64,000 nucleotides of DNA from Aculops lycopersici (lineage: Eukaryota; Arthropoda; Arachnida; Trombidiformes; Eriophyidae): NCBI GenBank assembly GCA_015350385.1, contig WNKI01000002.1, positions 5,140,636 to 5,204,635 on the forward strand, in the 5' to 3' direction. This document shows, piece after piece, positions 1 through 10,430 of this stretch. The notes below the pieces were generated by a model. The model ran no database searches and was not told the origin of the DNA. It saw only the letters and a list, made by a program, of their open reading frames with translations. Both the position numbers and the translations under genes were made by a program. Each line of letters begins with the position of its first letter. Within the stretch, counting starts at the first letter, position 1.

Positions 1-2357
1 CCAGGCGGAAATGGTAATTTCAAGTTGGCCGGCTGGTCGTTCAATTCACTAGGCCGAATTTACCAACACTCGAATAGTGAAACCAATCTTCCATCTCTCT
101 TTCTCTGCAACTGAGGCTACTCAGTTCGCTGGTTAGCTAGCTAGCCAGCTGGCTCGTTGGGATTATCAAAATGATGATGATGATGAAATGATCGCTACGG
201 GCTATCACAATGGCAAAAAGTTGAGCTAACAGAATTTGCACGCTTTCCATTAGCTTCCAACTTAGAGCTGAGTGAGTCTATGCGATTAAGTGTTTGTATA
301 CACTGTATTGCGTTAAAATGTTCAAAATGCACCACCACCAATTGCAAGTCTCGAGCACGACGTGAAACGAGCGGAAGCGAAAATAAAATCATTTTAAGTT
401 TCCCGACCGAGAAGCGCTCTGTTGCTCAGGCGCAGGTATACTACTATGATGCTGCCTTGTCAGTGATAGTGATACTCGACTACCTTCACCCACCAACCAC
501 TGCCACCTAACTTCACTCGGTAATCTCGGAGGATGACTGCGATGACGACATGCAGTGTCTGCTGCAAAATGATGATAGCAACATCGTGTGCAGATTATCA
601 AAAGAGAGCAGCAATCGGTGCTGCGAGGCCGACAAGCGGAACTCTCAGGCTTGAGGGGTGGAGGTTCAGGTGGATGATAAGGTGAAGTATGAGATGCAGG
701 CTGGAATTTGCTCTCGTTTTTGTGAGCGATAGAGCAGGCGACTCTTTCAAGTGTCCGATCGTCGCCTTTTCCACTACTACTTGCTGTTGCTCAGTTGGAG
801 ATGACCCACAGCGGCAGTCTTGGTGCCGTCGTCGCCACCGCTGCTATTACATCACTAGGGTGCGAGAGCGAAACTCGAGCGCCACACCACAAGAGTCAAA
901 TTGGTTCTTTGCCACAGTAACGGTGGCGGTAAGATAGGAACAGTAACAGCTTTCCGAGACAGAAATCTAAGAGCCGACTCAAGCCGAGTTGATGCTTGAA
1001 GTTGTGGTTGCAAAAGCGCTTGCGTCAAGTGGCGGAACCCAACGGATTATTGGTAACAACAACGGAGATGACGACGACGACTACGACGAGCAAGACGACG
1101 AGATGCCAGCATAGAAAAGTGGATGATCGTTGGTTGCATAGGAGAGGTAACAAAGTATCCGCCATTCGTTGCGTCATCATCATCACGATTGATGACTACT
1201 ATCCTTGGTGCTGCTGCCGCCACCGATGCCGCTAGTCTTACAAGTCAATAGTTCGGATGGTGTATCCCTGCTGGCGGCTAACCTTGCCTCTGCTACCTTC
1301 AAAGCTGAGAGTACAACCAATACGGTCACCTGAGAGCTATTCTCTATTTTCTCTTTTGTCTCCTGCTGAGTTCAAACTAACCGTTTAAACTCAACTTGCG
1401 CTCGCTTGACTGACCACAGCAAAGATAGATTCTTATAACTTCACTCACAAGAATCCACACAACCCACCGAAATCCTAGTCGAAGCGACGAGACAAGCGAA
1501 TAACGAGTTGGGTGCCACTGTGATATTTTCCGTTTGTCCGATTCACGATTTTACTCCCTTCGACTCGCTTGACAATCGAGTCTTGTGATTAAATTGTATC
1601 CTAAACTTTGATCCTATTGACTTTGCTTGGTTGATTCAAGTGAAGTGGACACAGTTGTTGTTGAGTAGGAGCGAGCGACTTGTTGATACTCCAACCAGAA
1701 AGAAAGGGAGACAACCAAGTTGTTGCCTCACTAAACACACATCAAATGCACAAACAAGCGGACAAGCTGATTTACAACCGACACGATGACCACTTGCTCC
1801 GACTCCCGATGTATCGAGCCAATCAAATGTCTCGCGAACAACAACAACAACAATAAGTTGATCTGTGCGATTAGGGTCAAGTGCTTGCTCCAAGCAAAGT
1901 TTTATTTTATTTTCTCTGATCTCTCAACACTGTGATCTTACTACATCTCAATGCCAATCGCTTAGCGCCATCTCAATGTGGAATCGTCGATGTTAATGCC
2001 ACCTTCTCGGATTCAAGTTCGAGAGTTTACTTGCGAGAACCAAACATGTGGTTAGCCATCAGATATCAAGAGAGCAGCAACCAAAGTGATGCTCTCTCCG
2101 GGCATCAGCCGGTGAGCGGCCAAATCAATCATTGGCTTCGACCGCAACTCTCATCTCAAACCACCACGACCTTTGAGTTCAAATCTGGTGGCTCCCTCTT
2201 GGTTGTGGATCCAATTTGCTAGAAATCGATTTGGGCTGAACAAGAATCAAGTAGATCGAAAAATCACACTACAAAAATCGATTACCTGAACTAATTACTA
2301 ACCAATCAACTCCATCTCACCTCTCGTTGCATCATCAATGTGAAATCACGAAAACAG
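1..2357. other. Non-coding stretch upstream of or intronic to the receptor phosphatase
   Basis: No convincing coding exon was found here on either strand. Open frames are short, lack family motifs and several start only at GTG or TTG. The first half of phosphatase domain D1 should be encoded 5' of position 2358, but its hallmark motifs (DYINA, ATQGPL, FWRM) were not seen, so that exon probably lies outside the window. The right end, about 2295-2357, is pyrimidine-rich and ends in a splice-acceptor-like AG, consistent with an intron. Confidence 0.5.
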
Positions 2358-4550
2358 CGCAAATGCGACATGTACTGGCCAAAGGAGGGCACCGAGACTT
2401 ACGGTTTTATTCAAGTGAAATTGTTGCAAGAAGTTGTGATGGCCACCTACACCTTGCGCACCTTCACAGCCAAGAATCTAAAGATGAAGAAGCGTGCAGG
2501 TAGCGAGCGAACAGTCTACCAGTACCACTATACCAATTGGCCCGACCACGGGGTTCCCGACCACCCGCTTCCCGTCCTCAGTTTTGTGCGCAAATCAGCC
2601 TCGGCAAACCCACCTACGGGAGGCGGAATAATTTGCCACTGCTCGGCGGGTTGTGGCCGATCGGGAACTTACATTGTGATCGACGCTATGCTCAAGCAAA
2701 TCCGCCATCGGCAATCAATCAATGTGGTGGACTTCCTAAAGCATATCCGATGTCAACGAAACTATTTAGTCCAAACAGAGGAGCAGTATGTGTTTATTCA
2801 CGACGCTTTAGTGGAGGCCATTGAGTCTGGCGAGACAGAGATTGCGTCAAATTTCATTGGCAAATATCTACAGCTACTCCAAACAGGTGGTGCGCCGGCT
2901 AACGGTCTTGCTGTAACAAATGGTCTGGCAAGTAAGAACTCAAATTACTCGCTAGCCAATGGAATCAACTCGTTGCATCAACAACAACAAGCAACATTGA
3001 GCGTTAGTACGACAGACAACGCGCTAGCTAATAGCCAGAGCAACCTATTGTTGGCCAATGGAAATGGAACGTTGACAATCAATAGCAATAGCAAGAGTAG
3101 TGTTGGCGCAAATACAAACAACACCACGAGTAGAAGCCAATCGGCTGCTGGCCAGTGGTCGCTGTTGGAGCGTCAGTATCGATTGGTGGCCTCGTTTAAG
3201 GCCAAAGATTTCAATGTTGTGTCGGCACTAAAACCCTGCAACAAGAACAAGAATAGAACACTCAATCTCATTCCCCTAGAGGCTCACCGGGTACATATTA
3301 CACCAAAACCGGGAGCCGATGGATCAGATTATATAAATGCAACCTTTTTGATGGGTTTCAATCATTTGCGCGAATTTATTGTAACTCAGCATCCGGTTAA
3401 TGAGACATTTAGCGACTTTTGGCAGATGGTCTATGATCATAACTCTCAAACTATTGTATTGTTAACACAAATGCATGATATGAAAGAGTTCCCTCAATTT
3501 TGGCCTCAGAAGGAGGATGAAGTTGATTATGGAAGTTTTAAGGTTAAATTGACTCAGGAGTCGACATTGATGAAACCAGAGAACGGAGGTGTAATAATAA
3601 CACGCGATTTTATTATGCGAAGCAATCAGGATGACTATGAGCTCCAAACTCGCATCATCCACTGCCCTGGTTGGCCCGAATGCTGCGGTCCCCTATCGGG
3701 TGTCTTTGATCTCATACAGGTGGTTCAAAATGCCACCCAACAGCAGGCTAGCCAACAGAGAATGCACGACGGACAGACAGCAACGGGCACCGTGACCATT
3801 GGACAGGAGCACGAGCCACAGAATGGTGGACCCATCATCGTTGTGGACAAGTTCGGTGGCACAGAAGCTGCAACGTTTGCTGTCTTGACGACACTTTATA
3901 AGCAGATCAACTTTGAGGATGCCGTTGATGTTTATATGTACGCCAAACTAGCGCATCTTAGACGTCCAGGCATCTGGAGCTCGCAAGACGACTACCTGTT
4001 CCTGTATCGGGCCATTGAAAACTATGCATCCACAATGCAGACGACCAACAACCAACAAAACCAATTAGCCTCTCCGCCTCCAACAAACACCAACTTCCAT
4101 AACCAAACGATGACCTTGGATCGACATAGACACAAGTCGTCGCTTGTCAACTCAAGCGCTCAAAAGTCAAGCACTATGCGCCGCTCTCATCACAATACCA
4201 CAGCAAACAGTGTCCATCAAAACCATCAACAGGTAATTAGTGAGCTTAGCAAGAGTAACAATCAGCTCTTGATAGATCACAATCACAATCAATTGTTAGG
4301 TGGTGGTGGCGGCCAAAAGATTCCGGCGCCAATAACAGCGGCAATCACCATGAGCCCAATGCAAACTAATAGTTCACCTTACAACAGTGCCATTAGCATC
4401 GGAACTAGCCCACATCAGCACTTGATTCCAAACAACAATAATCCAAATGGACGTAATGCCAACCAGCAAACCTCAATGGTTACTAATCAGATACAGTATC
4501 AGCATGGTCAACTGCCACAACAAGACCAGTACTTATACACGATGAACTAA
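2358..4550 (+). CDS. Ptp99A: Receptor-type tyrosine phosphatase, Ptp99A/PTPRG (R5) type, 3'-terminal exon (partial)
   Basis: This is the last exon of a receptor protein tyrosine phosphatase. Coding probably starts right after the AG at 2356-2357, entering at the conserved RKCDMYWP segment; no ATG begins the frame. The C-terminal half of domain D1 carries the WPDHGVP loop and the P-loop HCSAGCGRSG (Cys nucleophile and Arg present, the usual Val replaced by Cys), so D1 should be active. A linker of about 95 residues rich in Asn, Ser and Gln precedes D2 (DYINATF, ITQHP-like, FWQMVYDHN). In D2 the catalytic Cys position is Asp (IVVDKFGG), the substitution typical of vertebrate PTPRG/PTPRZ and fly Ptp99A, so D2 is a pseudophosphatase. 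A long Gln/Asn/His-rich tail follows. Ectodomain and membrane segment lie upstream of the window. It converges on the P450 gene. Confidence 0.85.
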   Translation, partial: RKCDMYWPKEGTETYGFIQVKLLQEVVMATYTLRTFTAKNLKMKKRAGSERTVYQYHYTNWPDHGVPDHPLPVLSFVRKSASANPPTGGGIICHCSAGCGRSGTYIVIDAMLKQIRHRQSINVVDFLKHIRCQRNYLVQTEEQYVFIHDALVEAIESGETEIASNFIGKYLQLLQTGGAPANGLAVTNGLASKNSNYSLANGINSLHQQQQATLSVSTTDNALANSQSNLLLANGNGTLTINSNSKSSVGANTNNTTSRSQSAAGQWSLLERQYRLVASFKAKDFNVVSALKPCNKNKNRTLNLIPLEAHRVHITPKPGADGSDYINATFLMGFNHLREFIVTQHPVNETFSDFWQMVYDHNSQTIVLLTQMHDMKEFPQFWPQKEDEVDYGSFKVKLTQESTLMKPENGGVIITRDFIMRSNQDDYELQTRIIHCPGWPECCGPLSGVFDLIQVVQNATQQQASQQRMHDGQTATGTVTIGQEHEPQNGGPIIVVDKFGGTEAATFAVLTTLYKQINFEDAVDVYMYAKLAHLRRPGIWSSQDDYLFLYRAIENYASTMQTTNNQQNQLASPPPTNTNFHNQTMTLDRHRHKSSLVNSSAQKSSTMRRSHHNTTANSVHQNHQQVISELSKSNNQLLIDHNHNQLLGGGGGQKIPAPITAAITMSPMQTNSSPYNSAISIGTSPHQHLIPNNNNPNGRNANQQTSMVTNQIQYQHGQLPQQDQYLYTMN

Positions 4551-4762
4551 ATCAGTGTCAGGCTCAACAGGACTGCTCGTCTCATAAGTCACTTATATTG
4601 AGTACTCGTACAAATCTTGAGTCTAAAACTCGAACAAAAATAGTCAGCATCAAAATATTATCATCACTCTTGTTGATCTCAAAAATAATGAATAAGAACC
4701 GCCAATGTCTCACTACGAAGAACGACGAGGTTTCGTTACATCTAATATGAGAGGATTTATAA

Positions 4763-4768
4763 AATAAA
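4763..4768 (+). terminator. Poly(A) signal, phosphatase gene
   Basis: AATAAA lies 213 nt downstream of the phosphatase stop codon. A second AATAAA on the same strand is at 4818-4823, giving two possible 3' ends. Confidence 0.5.
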
Positions 4769-4853
4769 ACCAATACAAATGATAACTTAACTTGTTGTCG
4801 CCGATTTGTTTTGAAAGAATAAAACTTTTTTGCGATTAAAGTTTTAAGTAATG

Positions 4854-4859
4854 TTTATT
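4854..4859 (-). terminator. Poly(A) signal, P450 gene
   Basis: AATAAA on the minus strand, about 25 nt beyond the P450 stop codon, implies a very short 3' UTR. Confidence 0.55.
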
Positions 4860-4883
4860 CTTTTGAAACTCAAGAATGATTTT

Positions 4884-6560
4884 TTAAACCCGTGGCTCGA
4901 GCTCAACAAGTGGTGTTGCTACATTGTTCAATAGTAATGTAGCTCTGCATTTTGGCGGAAATACTGTCCCGGGTGCTGGCTTGAACCGATAATTCATTAA
5001 AATCTTGGCGAGCGCCAACTTGGCCTCCGTTAAACTAAATCTCATGCCAATACAATAGCGAGGCCCAAGTCCAAATGGGCAATAGGAGCCAGGTACAATC
5101 TTGTCCTTGTTTTCAGGCATGAATCTTTCGGGATTAAATATCTCAGGCTTCTCCCAATAGTCGGGATCATTCATGACGGCGTAAAAATTGTAATTAACGA
5201 TTTGTCCCTGTTTTATGTGGATATTATACTTCTCAATGGTGTAATCCGAGGACGCAACTCGATCCATTTGCACCACTGGAGACAAACGCCTTAAAGTTTC
5301 CGAGATAACTGCGTCCAAATACTTGCACGATGTTAAGGTGTCGTAATCGAAACTAGACCTGGTCTTGTCTTCATTGTACTCGCAAATGGCTTCAATCTCC
5401 TCGTACAATCTCTGTTGAATGTCTTGATGAAAGGCTAGGGCATAAGAGCAATGGGCAAGCAGGGAGCCGGTAGTTTCAAGGCCGACGGCTAATAGGAAAA
5501 TAGCGTTGCCCAAAACTTCCAGATCATCGAGATGTACCTCACCCTCCTTTTGGTCAGATTTTACCTGGTTGACCATATGGTTTTGGTCGTTCAAGATCGA
5601 TTCTTGAGTTAGAGCAGCGTGATGATTTTCCTGCTCATCTAGTTCATCATTTACATCCATTTTTGCATCAAGTCGAGCATCGATTAGTAATTGCAGATAA
5701 TCGTTGAATTTCTTTGTTGACTTTCGGCGCGAGTTGATAATTTGCTGAACCCGAGAAGCCAGTGGGTCAGCAAAACAATCTGGAGTAACCTGAAAGTTGA
5801 ATTTACGTAAAATTTTTTTAGGTAATACGGATGCGCAGGCGATTCTCAGATAACTTATCCCAAAGAACCTCATTGCTGCCTTGACAAAATCGTTTCTAGT
5901 TGCCGCAGTCTTGAGGTCTGTTGTGCCCGATGCTCGCTCTAGCTTGATGCCATAGCAACAGGTGGTGATGGCGTCTATGGTATACATGTTGTAGGTTTCT
6001 TTTAGATTAACAATAGCCAGCTTCTTGCTATCACTTTTGGGAACCTGATCCCGGAAACACTCGACGAGATCATCGGCACAAGAATCGAGTAATTTAAACA
6101 TTCGCTTTATCTTGCCACTGGTAAAGGTAGGAGTCATTAAAGATCTGACCTTTTTCCAATGGTCATCCTTTATGAAGAATATCATGTGAGCATTGTAGCT
6201 ATTGGGATGGCTCAATTCGCGATTTTGAAACTTTTCAAAGTCCTTGATTGCCATTTGCAACAAAACATCCGGATCTGCAATGACCAATCTTGGTGTAAGA
6301 CCATAGAATACGCCATAAATTTTGCCATACTTGCGAACCCACTCCAAGTCTAAAACGGTTCGGTCACTAAGTAATTTCTGAAGCAAATTACCAATCAATA
6401 AATCTGGCTTAGGCCCCTTAATACCCTTACGTTCCCAAAATTTTTGGTTATTTCTCAAACAATAATACGTTCCGATGGCACAAAATGAGAGCGCCGATAT
6501 TGCAATTGTTGTCGGCACGCTCAAACTTTGTATCATATTACTTGATGTATGGGATTCCAT
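4884..6560 (-). CDS. Cytochrome P450, CYP3-clan type, ER-anchored, single exon
   Basis: A haem-thiolate monooxygenase of the endoplasmic reticulum, 558 residues from the first ATG; an apparent 11-residue extension begins only at TTG and is rejected. The start has A at -3 and G at +4. Seen in order: a hydrophobic anchor near residues 10-35, the GPKP hinge, a C-helix WKKVRSLMTPTFTSGK segment typical of CYP3-clan enzymes, I-helix VGLETT, K-helix ETLRR (ExxR), the NPERF meander and the haem loop FGLGPRYCIG with Cys at about residue 503. The I-helix has Val where Ala or Gly is usual in (A/G)Gx(D/E)TT. An acidic, Asn/Gln-rich insert of about 40 residues before the I-helix explains the excess over the usual ~500. 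The clan fits CYP3A/CYP6-like xenobiotic enzymes; the substrate cannot be predicted. No introns, which is unusual for this clan. Confidence 0.9.
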   Translation of the reverse strand: MESHTSSNMIQSLSVPTTIAISALSFCAIGTYYCLRNNQKFWERKGIKGPKPDLLIGNLLQKLLSDRTVLDLEWVRKYGKIYGVFYGLTPRLVIADPDVLLQMAIKDFEKFQNRELSHPNSYNAHMIFFIKDDHWKKVRSLMTPTFTSGKIKRMFKLLDSCADDLVECFRDQVPKSDSKKLAIVNLKETYNMYTIDAITTCCYGIKLERASGTTDLKTAATRNDFVKAAMRFFGISYLRIACASVLPKKILRKFNFQVTPDCFADPLASRVQQIINSRRKSTKKFNDYLQLLIDARLDAKMDVNDELDEQENHHAALTQESILNDQNHMVNQVKSDQKEGEVHLDDLEVLGNAIFLLAVGLETTGSLLAHCSYALAFHQDIQQRLYEEIEAICEYNEDKTRSSFDYDTLTSCKYLDAVISETLRRLSPVVQMDRVASSDYTIEKYNIHIKQGQIVNYNFYAVMNDPDYWEKPEIFNPERFMPENKDKIVPGSYCPFGLGPRYCIGMRFSLTEAKLALAKILMNYRFKPAPGTVFPPKCRATLLLNNVATPLVELEPRV

Positions 6561-6627
6561 CTTGGTGTGATGCAATGCGAACTCTATATTCAATTTTGTG
6601 AACTGAGAGATAATCTGATTAAGGAGA

Positions 6628-6635
6628 CTTTTATA
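6628..6635 (-). promoter_or_regulatory. TATA box of the P450 gene
   Basis: The minus strand reads TATAAAAG here. Transcription would start about 30 nt downstream, near 6600, leaving roughly 40 nt of 5' UTR before the ATG at 6560. This supports the chosen start. Confidence 0.55.
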
Positions 6636-8430
6636 CCGACAAATTGGACAGACTGATAATCATGGTGGTTGGAGTTATCACTTGTTGGCGTTACGTCTTA
6701 GTGTTATATAATAAACGTCTGACGTTTCCATAAACTCGTTGGCAATGAACATAAACTCAGTTGTGTGCCATTGTCACACAGTTGTACAAAGACCAAAGAC
6801 TCACAAACATCTTGGCTTTTGATTAGTATTTATTGTAAATATATCTTGAGAAGTATGATCACACACTCCAAATGGCTAGCTTGCATTGTTTAGCCGATCT
6901 AAAACTTTTTTCTTTTTACCAGTATCAACATATGTTCAAGAGATTTTATTTGATTATACAGATTGGTTGATATCGAGGCGGGCATTGAGCAATTGTCGAT
7001 AGCTTGCCACTACATGATCACATGAATGATGAGCTCGAATGTAAAGGTAGCTCTAGAGAGACTTGTAGATTGTGATTTTTACTTCGCTTCGCCTTTCTAT
7101 TTCTCCATGCAATCCACTTCGCATATAAACCCGTTGCTATCATACGTTTAGTGTTTAGATTAAAGTTGTGGGCGTTGTCCACTTCCTTCCTAACTATCCC
7201 GTTGACAAAGAGTGGTAAGCGGGTCAATGCGCCCATCGCCACGTCGCTTGCGAGAGTAGACCAAATAACTAGATCCAACAAGTGGTCGTTCGTTTCCTCG
7301 CTCGCTCTTTCGCTCGTTCCTTGAAATTTGAATATCTCACAACGGGATGCAATTAATTGTTCTGTTGCCCATGGTGTTTGTCATTGCGTCTATCTGAGAG
7401 ACACTTGTTGCCGCAGCGACCGCTGCTTTCGTGTTGGCTTGCGAAAAGCTCCCATCTACCACAGTCCGAGCCAAGTTGCGAGTTACGTTTTTGGCTACGC
7501 CTTTGCGACTTAAGTCTTCGTCGTCATCCTCGTCATTCCTCGACAAGCTTCAATGGTTGGTGACTAGCGATAGTTGTTGTCGTCATCATAGTTGTCTAAC
7601 TAAATTAAGTTCAAGTTTGTATTTGCACGAGTGAAGTCACAAAATCATCAAAGAAATTGCGCAAATAATGGATAGCAACGGAACGTCAGCTCGATAAAAT
7701 GTTCATCTGTTGAGTCAATTTAGTAACCAGGAGCAACTTGATCATTCTCATTATTACTTCCAAACATACAATCGATGAGATCAGAACGGGAAAGAAGCAT
7801 TGTTTATCAATTGGTTACCTGAGTTGCATGTCATCAGCATCCAGAAGCTCGCTACAAGTTTTCAAGTTCACTTTTCCGATAGTTACAAAACAAAACAACA
7901 TAACGGAACTCGCTTAAGTAAACGCGAACTCCCATAACCAACTTTTGCCAACACAATATAAACTTGAGCTTGCAAAACTAAAGATACACACTACAGCTTG
8001 AGTTACCATTGAACAATCTAACCACCAAGACTAGCGACATCATTAATTAACACAAGCGCTAACTTTCTCTACTACTGCTATTGCCACTGCTCATGTATGT
8101 GAGGTACAAACCAACTGTTGAGTCTCAAGCTGCCTTGGTAACGTAGCGTTGTACTAATCGGCTTACAAACAAATGTGAAAGCTTACTCGAGTCACAAGAC
8201 TAGAAGCACTGCAAAGAATGATGACAAGTGGCTTGCAGTGAAGCTTCATCGATCATGTCATCATTTTAGGCGGTGGCAGTGGGGGTTGTGGTAGCAGTGG
8301 TAACGACGGCGGTGGGGTTCAAGTTCAAGACCATGGTTAGAATTCGCATTGGTTAACTTTGACACTGTAGGATCGGTGCCGTAATTAAAGTAGACTTGCG
8401 GCTGATCATGCATATGCAACTGTACTCAGT

Positions 8431-8446
8431 TTTTCTCCTTTCACAG
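8431..8446 (+). promoter_or_regulatory. 3' splice site in front of the Rab coding exon
   Basis: A run of pyrimidines ending in CACAG matches a strong acceptor. The exon would begin at 8447, five bases before the first ATG, so the gene probably has an upstream untranslated or short coding exon. Confidence 0.6.
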
Positions 8447-8451
8447 ACCGA

Positions 8452-9669
8452 ATGATAACAGCATCAGTTAATATCTATATTATCCCCAGTAAGGCTGCCG
8501 ATTTTATTTTGATCGCTGGCAAACTGAGAATCTCAAGCAACATGGCCACCGAACTATTAAAATACATCGAGCAGCAACAATCACCAAATGGTAAGCTCGG
8601 CAAAGAGTTGGAGATGCAACAGGTAAATCACCAAAAAGACCAGAAGCTAGCCAGCCGATGTATCAATTATCTGCCATTATACTCATCAGCAAACTACACT
8701 CCACACTCTAGTCTCGACTTCGACTTGGCAGTGCAAGAGTACTGCCGGAAGAACAACCACTCACTTCATTATCAGGGACAACAACAACAACAACAACATC
8801 AGAAACAAAACTACAGCAGAAGATTTAGCGCTGACCTCCAAGAAACCAACGAAAAGGTCAACTCCTATGATGCCACAAATACTCCATTCAACAAGGTGAC
8901 AAGAAACTGCAAGATTGTTGTAAGCGGTGACGTTGCCGTTGGTAAAACTTGTTTAGTCAATCGATTTGGTCACGATGTTTACACCTCCAGGTATCAGACG
9001 ACGATTGGCGTTGATTTCGATATCCAAAAGTTCACCATCTTAGGCCAACCTTTTGCACTTCAAATTTGGGACACTGCCGGCCTAGAGAGATTTAAGTGCA
9101 TTACAAATTCATATTATCGAGGCTGCCAAGCCGCTCTTTTAGTCTTTGACATGTCCAATCTAAGCACTTTAGCTAATGTTTTGCGTTGGAAGGATGATGT
9201 TTTGTGCCGATCAAAGACTTTCGAACAATTGAACAACGAATGTAATAGCAAAAATACTAATCTCAAATCATCCGCCGACTTGTCCTCTGATCAGCCACTA
9301 CTATTTCTAGTTGGCACCAAGAGCGACTTGCCACTTAGCGACTCAAGTAGGAGGTTCATCGAGGAGCAAGCAAATAAGATAGCCTCGCTACTGCAAGCCG
9401 AGTTATGGTTTGTCTCCGCAGAAACAGGTGAGAATGTAAACGAGTTATTTGGTCGTGTGGCCTCGTTGTGTTTTAATCGGGCCATATACAATGAAATACA
9501 GAGAGCTAGATTTGAAATGTCCACTTTGGGCGCTTGTCTCAAGGAAAAGATACTGCAGCAACAGAAGGAACTCTGGCAACAATCGAGTAGGCTGATCAAA
9601 ATCACAAGAAGAAAGGAGGGCGACGATCGGAGGTCGCGATGTGTAAACGTTCAGTGCGTTATCAAATAA
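8452..9669 (+). CDS. Rab34/Rab36-like small GTPase with long N-terminal extension and Gln-to-Leu switch II
   Basis: A Rab-family GTPase for membrane trafficking, 405 residues against about 260-330 in RAB34/RAB36. The G domain spans about residues 150-345: P-loop GDVAVGKT at 159-166, effector region TTIGVDFDI, switch II WDTAGLERFKCI, G4 GTKSDL and G5 VSAETGENV. The ERFKCI block, G4 without the Asn of NKxD and TGENV point to RAB34/36 (RAB34 has ERFKCI and GSKKDL). Leu211 replaces the catalytic Gln of WDTAGQE, a change that in Ras and Rab proteins reduces GTP hydrolysis. The first ~150 residues are Gln/Asn-rich. The C-terminus ends in CVIK, a CaaX-like tail rather than the usual CC or CxC. The ATG at 8542 (residue 31) has a better context and may be the true start. 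Confidence 0.82.
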   Translation: MITASVNIYIIPSKAADFILIAGKLRISSNMATELLKYIEQQQSPNGKLGKELEMQQVNHQKDQKLASRCINYLPLYSSANYTPHSSLDFDLAVQEYCRKNNHSLHYQGQQQQQQHQKQNYSRRFSADLQETNEKVNSYDATNTPFNKVTRNCKIVVSGDVAVGKTCLVNRFGHDVYTSRYQTTIGVDFDIQKFTILGQPFALQIWDTAGLERFKCITNSYYRGCQAALLVFDMSNLSTLANVLRWKDDVLCRSKTFEQLNNECNSKNTNLKSSADLSSDQPLLFLVGTKSDLPLSDSSRRFIEEQANKIASLLQAELWFVSAETGENVNELFGRVASLCFNRAIYNEIQRARFEMSTLGACLKEKILQQQKELWQQSSRLIKITRRKEGDDRRSRCVNVQCVIK

Positions 9670-9670
9670 A
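9665..9670 (+). terminator. Poly(A) signal overlapping the Rab stop codon
   Basis: AATAAA overlaps the TAA stop at 9667-9669. If used, the 3' UTR would be only some 15-30 nt long. Confidence 0.45.
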
Positions 9671-10430
9671 ATGAAATGAAATAAGTTATATAAATTATCT
9701 CCACCTTCAAGCCTCAAGTTCTCGACTGGTTTGTGGGTAAACAGAGATTCAATATAATCAACAAAAAATATTGGAAGGTAAATAGTGAAAGAGGGAGAGC
9801 GGGATTCTTAGAGGAATTCTTTGTTGTCTGACGCAACAAGCTTCCATTCGTCGGGGCCCTTGTGGCTTTGTTGCGCAATCCGGATCCTTAAGGAATGTGC
9901 CAACTCCCGAGGCCTTGAGAACGGGCAACCAGGTAACTAAAATTAGGACGCCTCTTACACACAGCCTCTTCTTTACTATTCTAGTTCAGTTAGTTCTAGA
10001 AGAGATTTTTCCACCACCAGAGGTGTAATGAGGCTTTCGTTTCATTGTTTGGTTGGGATGACACAACGCTCTAGCGAGGGACAGACTAGTGATCGAATGT
10101 GGGATGGAGAGAGAGAAAGAAAGCGTAATTTATGCCAATGCCAAGGGATTAAATTTGCTGCTCGTCTTTGCGAACTGCTTGCAAGTATTGCTCTGATATG
10201 TGAGGTTTATTTTATACATGTGGATATTCGTTGAATGCCACTGGAACTTCTGAAACACTTCGTTCCGTAGTGTATAACAAAGTTGGTTCATTTATATTGT
10301 AATGAGTATTTGAGGTTTTCGATAGAGTTTAAAAACACATCTGAGCCCAGGATTCCAAGACAGAGACGAAACCCAAATGCACTGGTAGTTGGCTAGTAGT
10401 TTGAGTTTAACGAAGAGAATAGTGTCCACT
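9671..10430. other. Convergent intergenic stretch, Rab / Neuralized
   Basis: No gene is visible. A minus-strand AATAAA at 10206-10211, about 220 nt beyond the Neuralized stop codon, is the likely 3' end signal for that gene. Confidence 0.45.

Larger units (their letters stand above)
4551..4883. other. Convergent 3' UTRs of the phosphatase and the P450
   Basis: The stretch lies between two convergent stop codons and holds no gene. It is AT-rich and carries polyadenylation signals for both strands, so it is most simply read as two 3' UTRs meeting tail to tail. Confidence 0.6.
6561..8446. other. Intergenic stretch between divergent P450 and Rab genes
   Basis: Apart from the P450 TATA box at 6628-6635 and the splice acceptor at the right end, nothing could be assigned. 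Short open frames occur on both strands around 7018-7630 but lack motifs. The 5' UTR exon of the Rab gene, implied by the acceptor at 8446, must be upstream; its donor could not be chosen with confidence. Confidence 0.4.
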
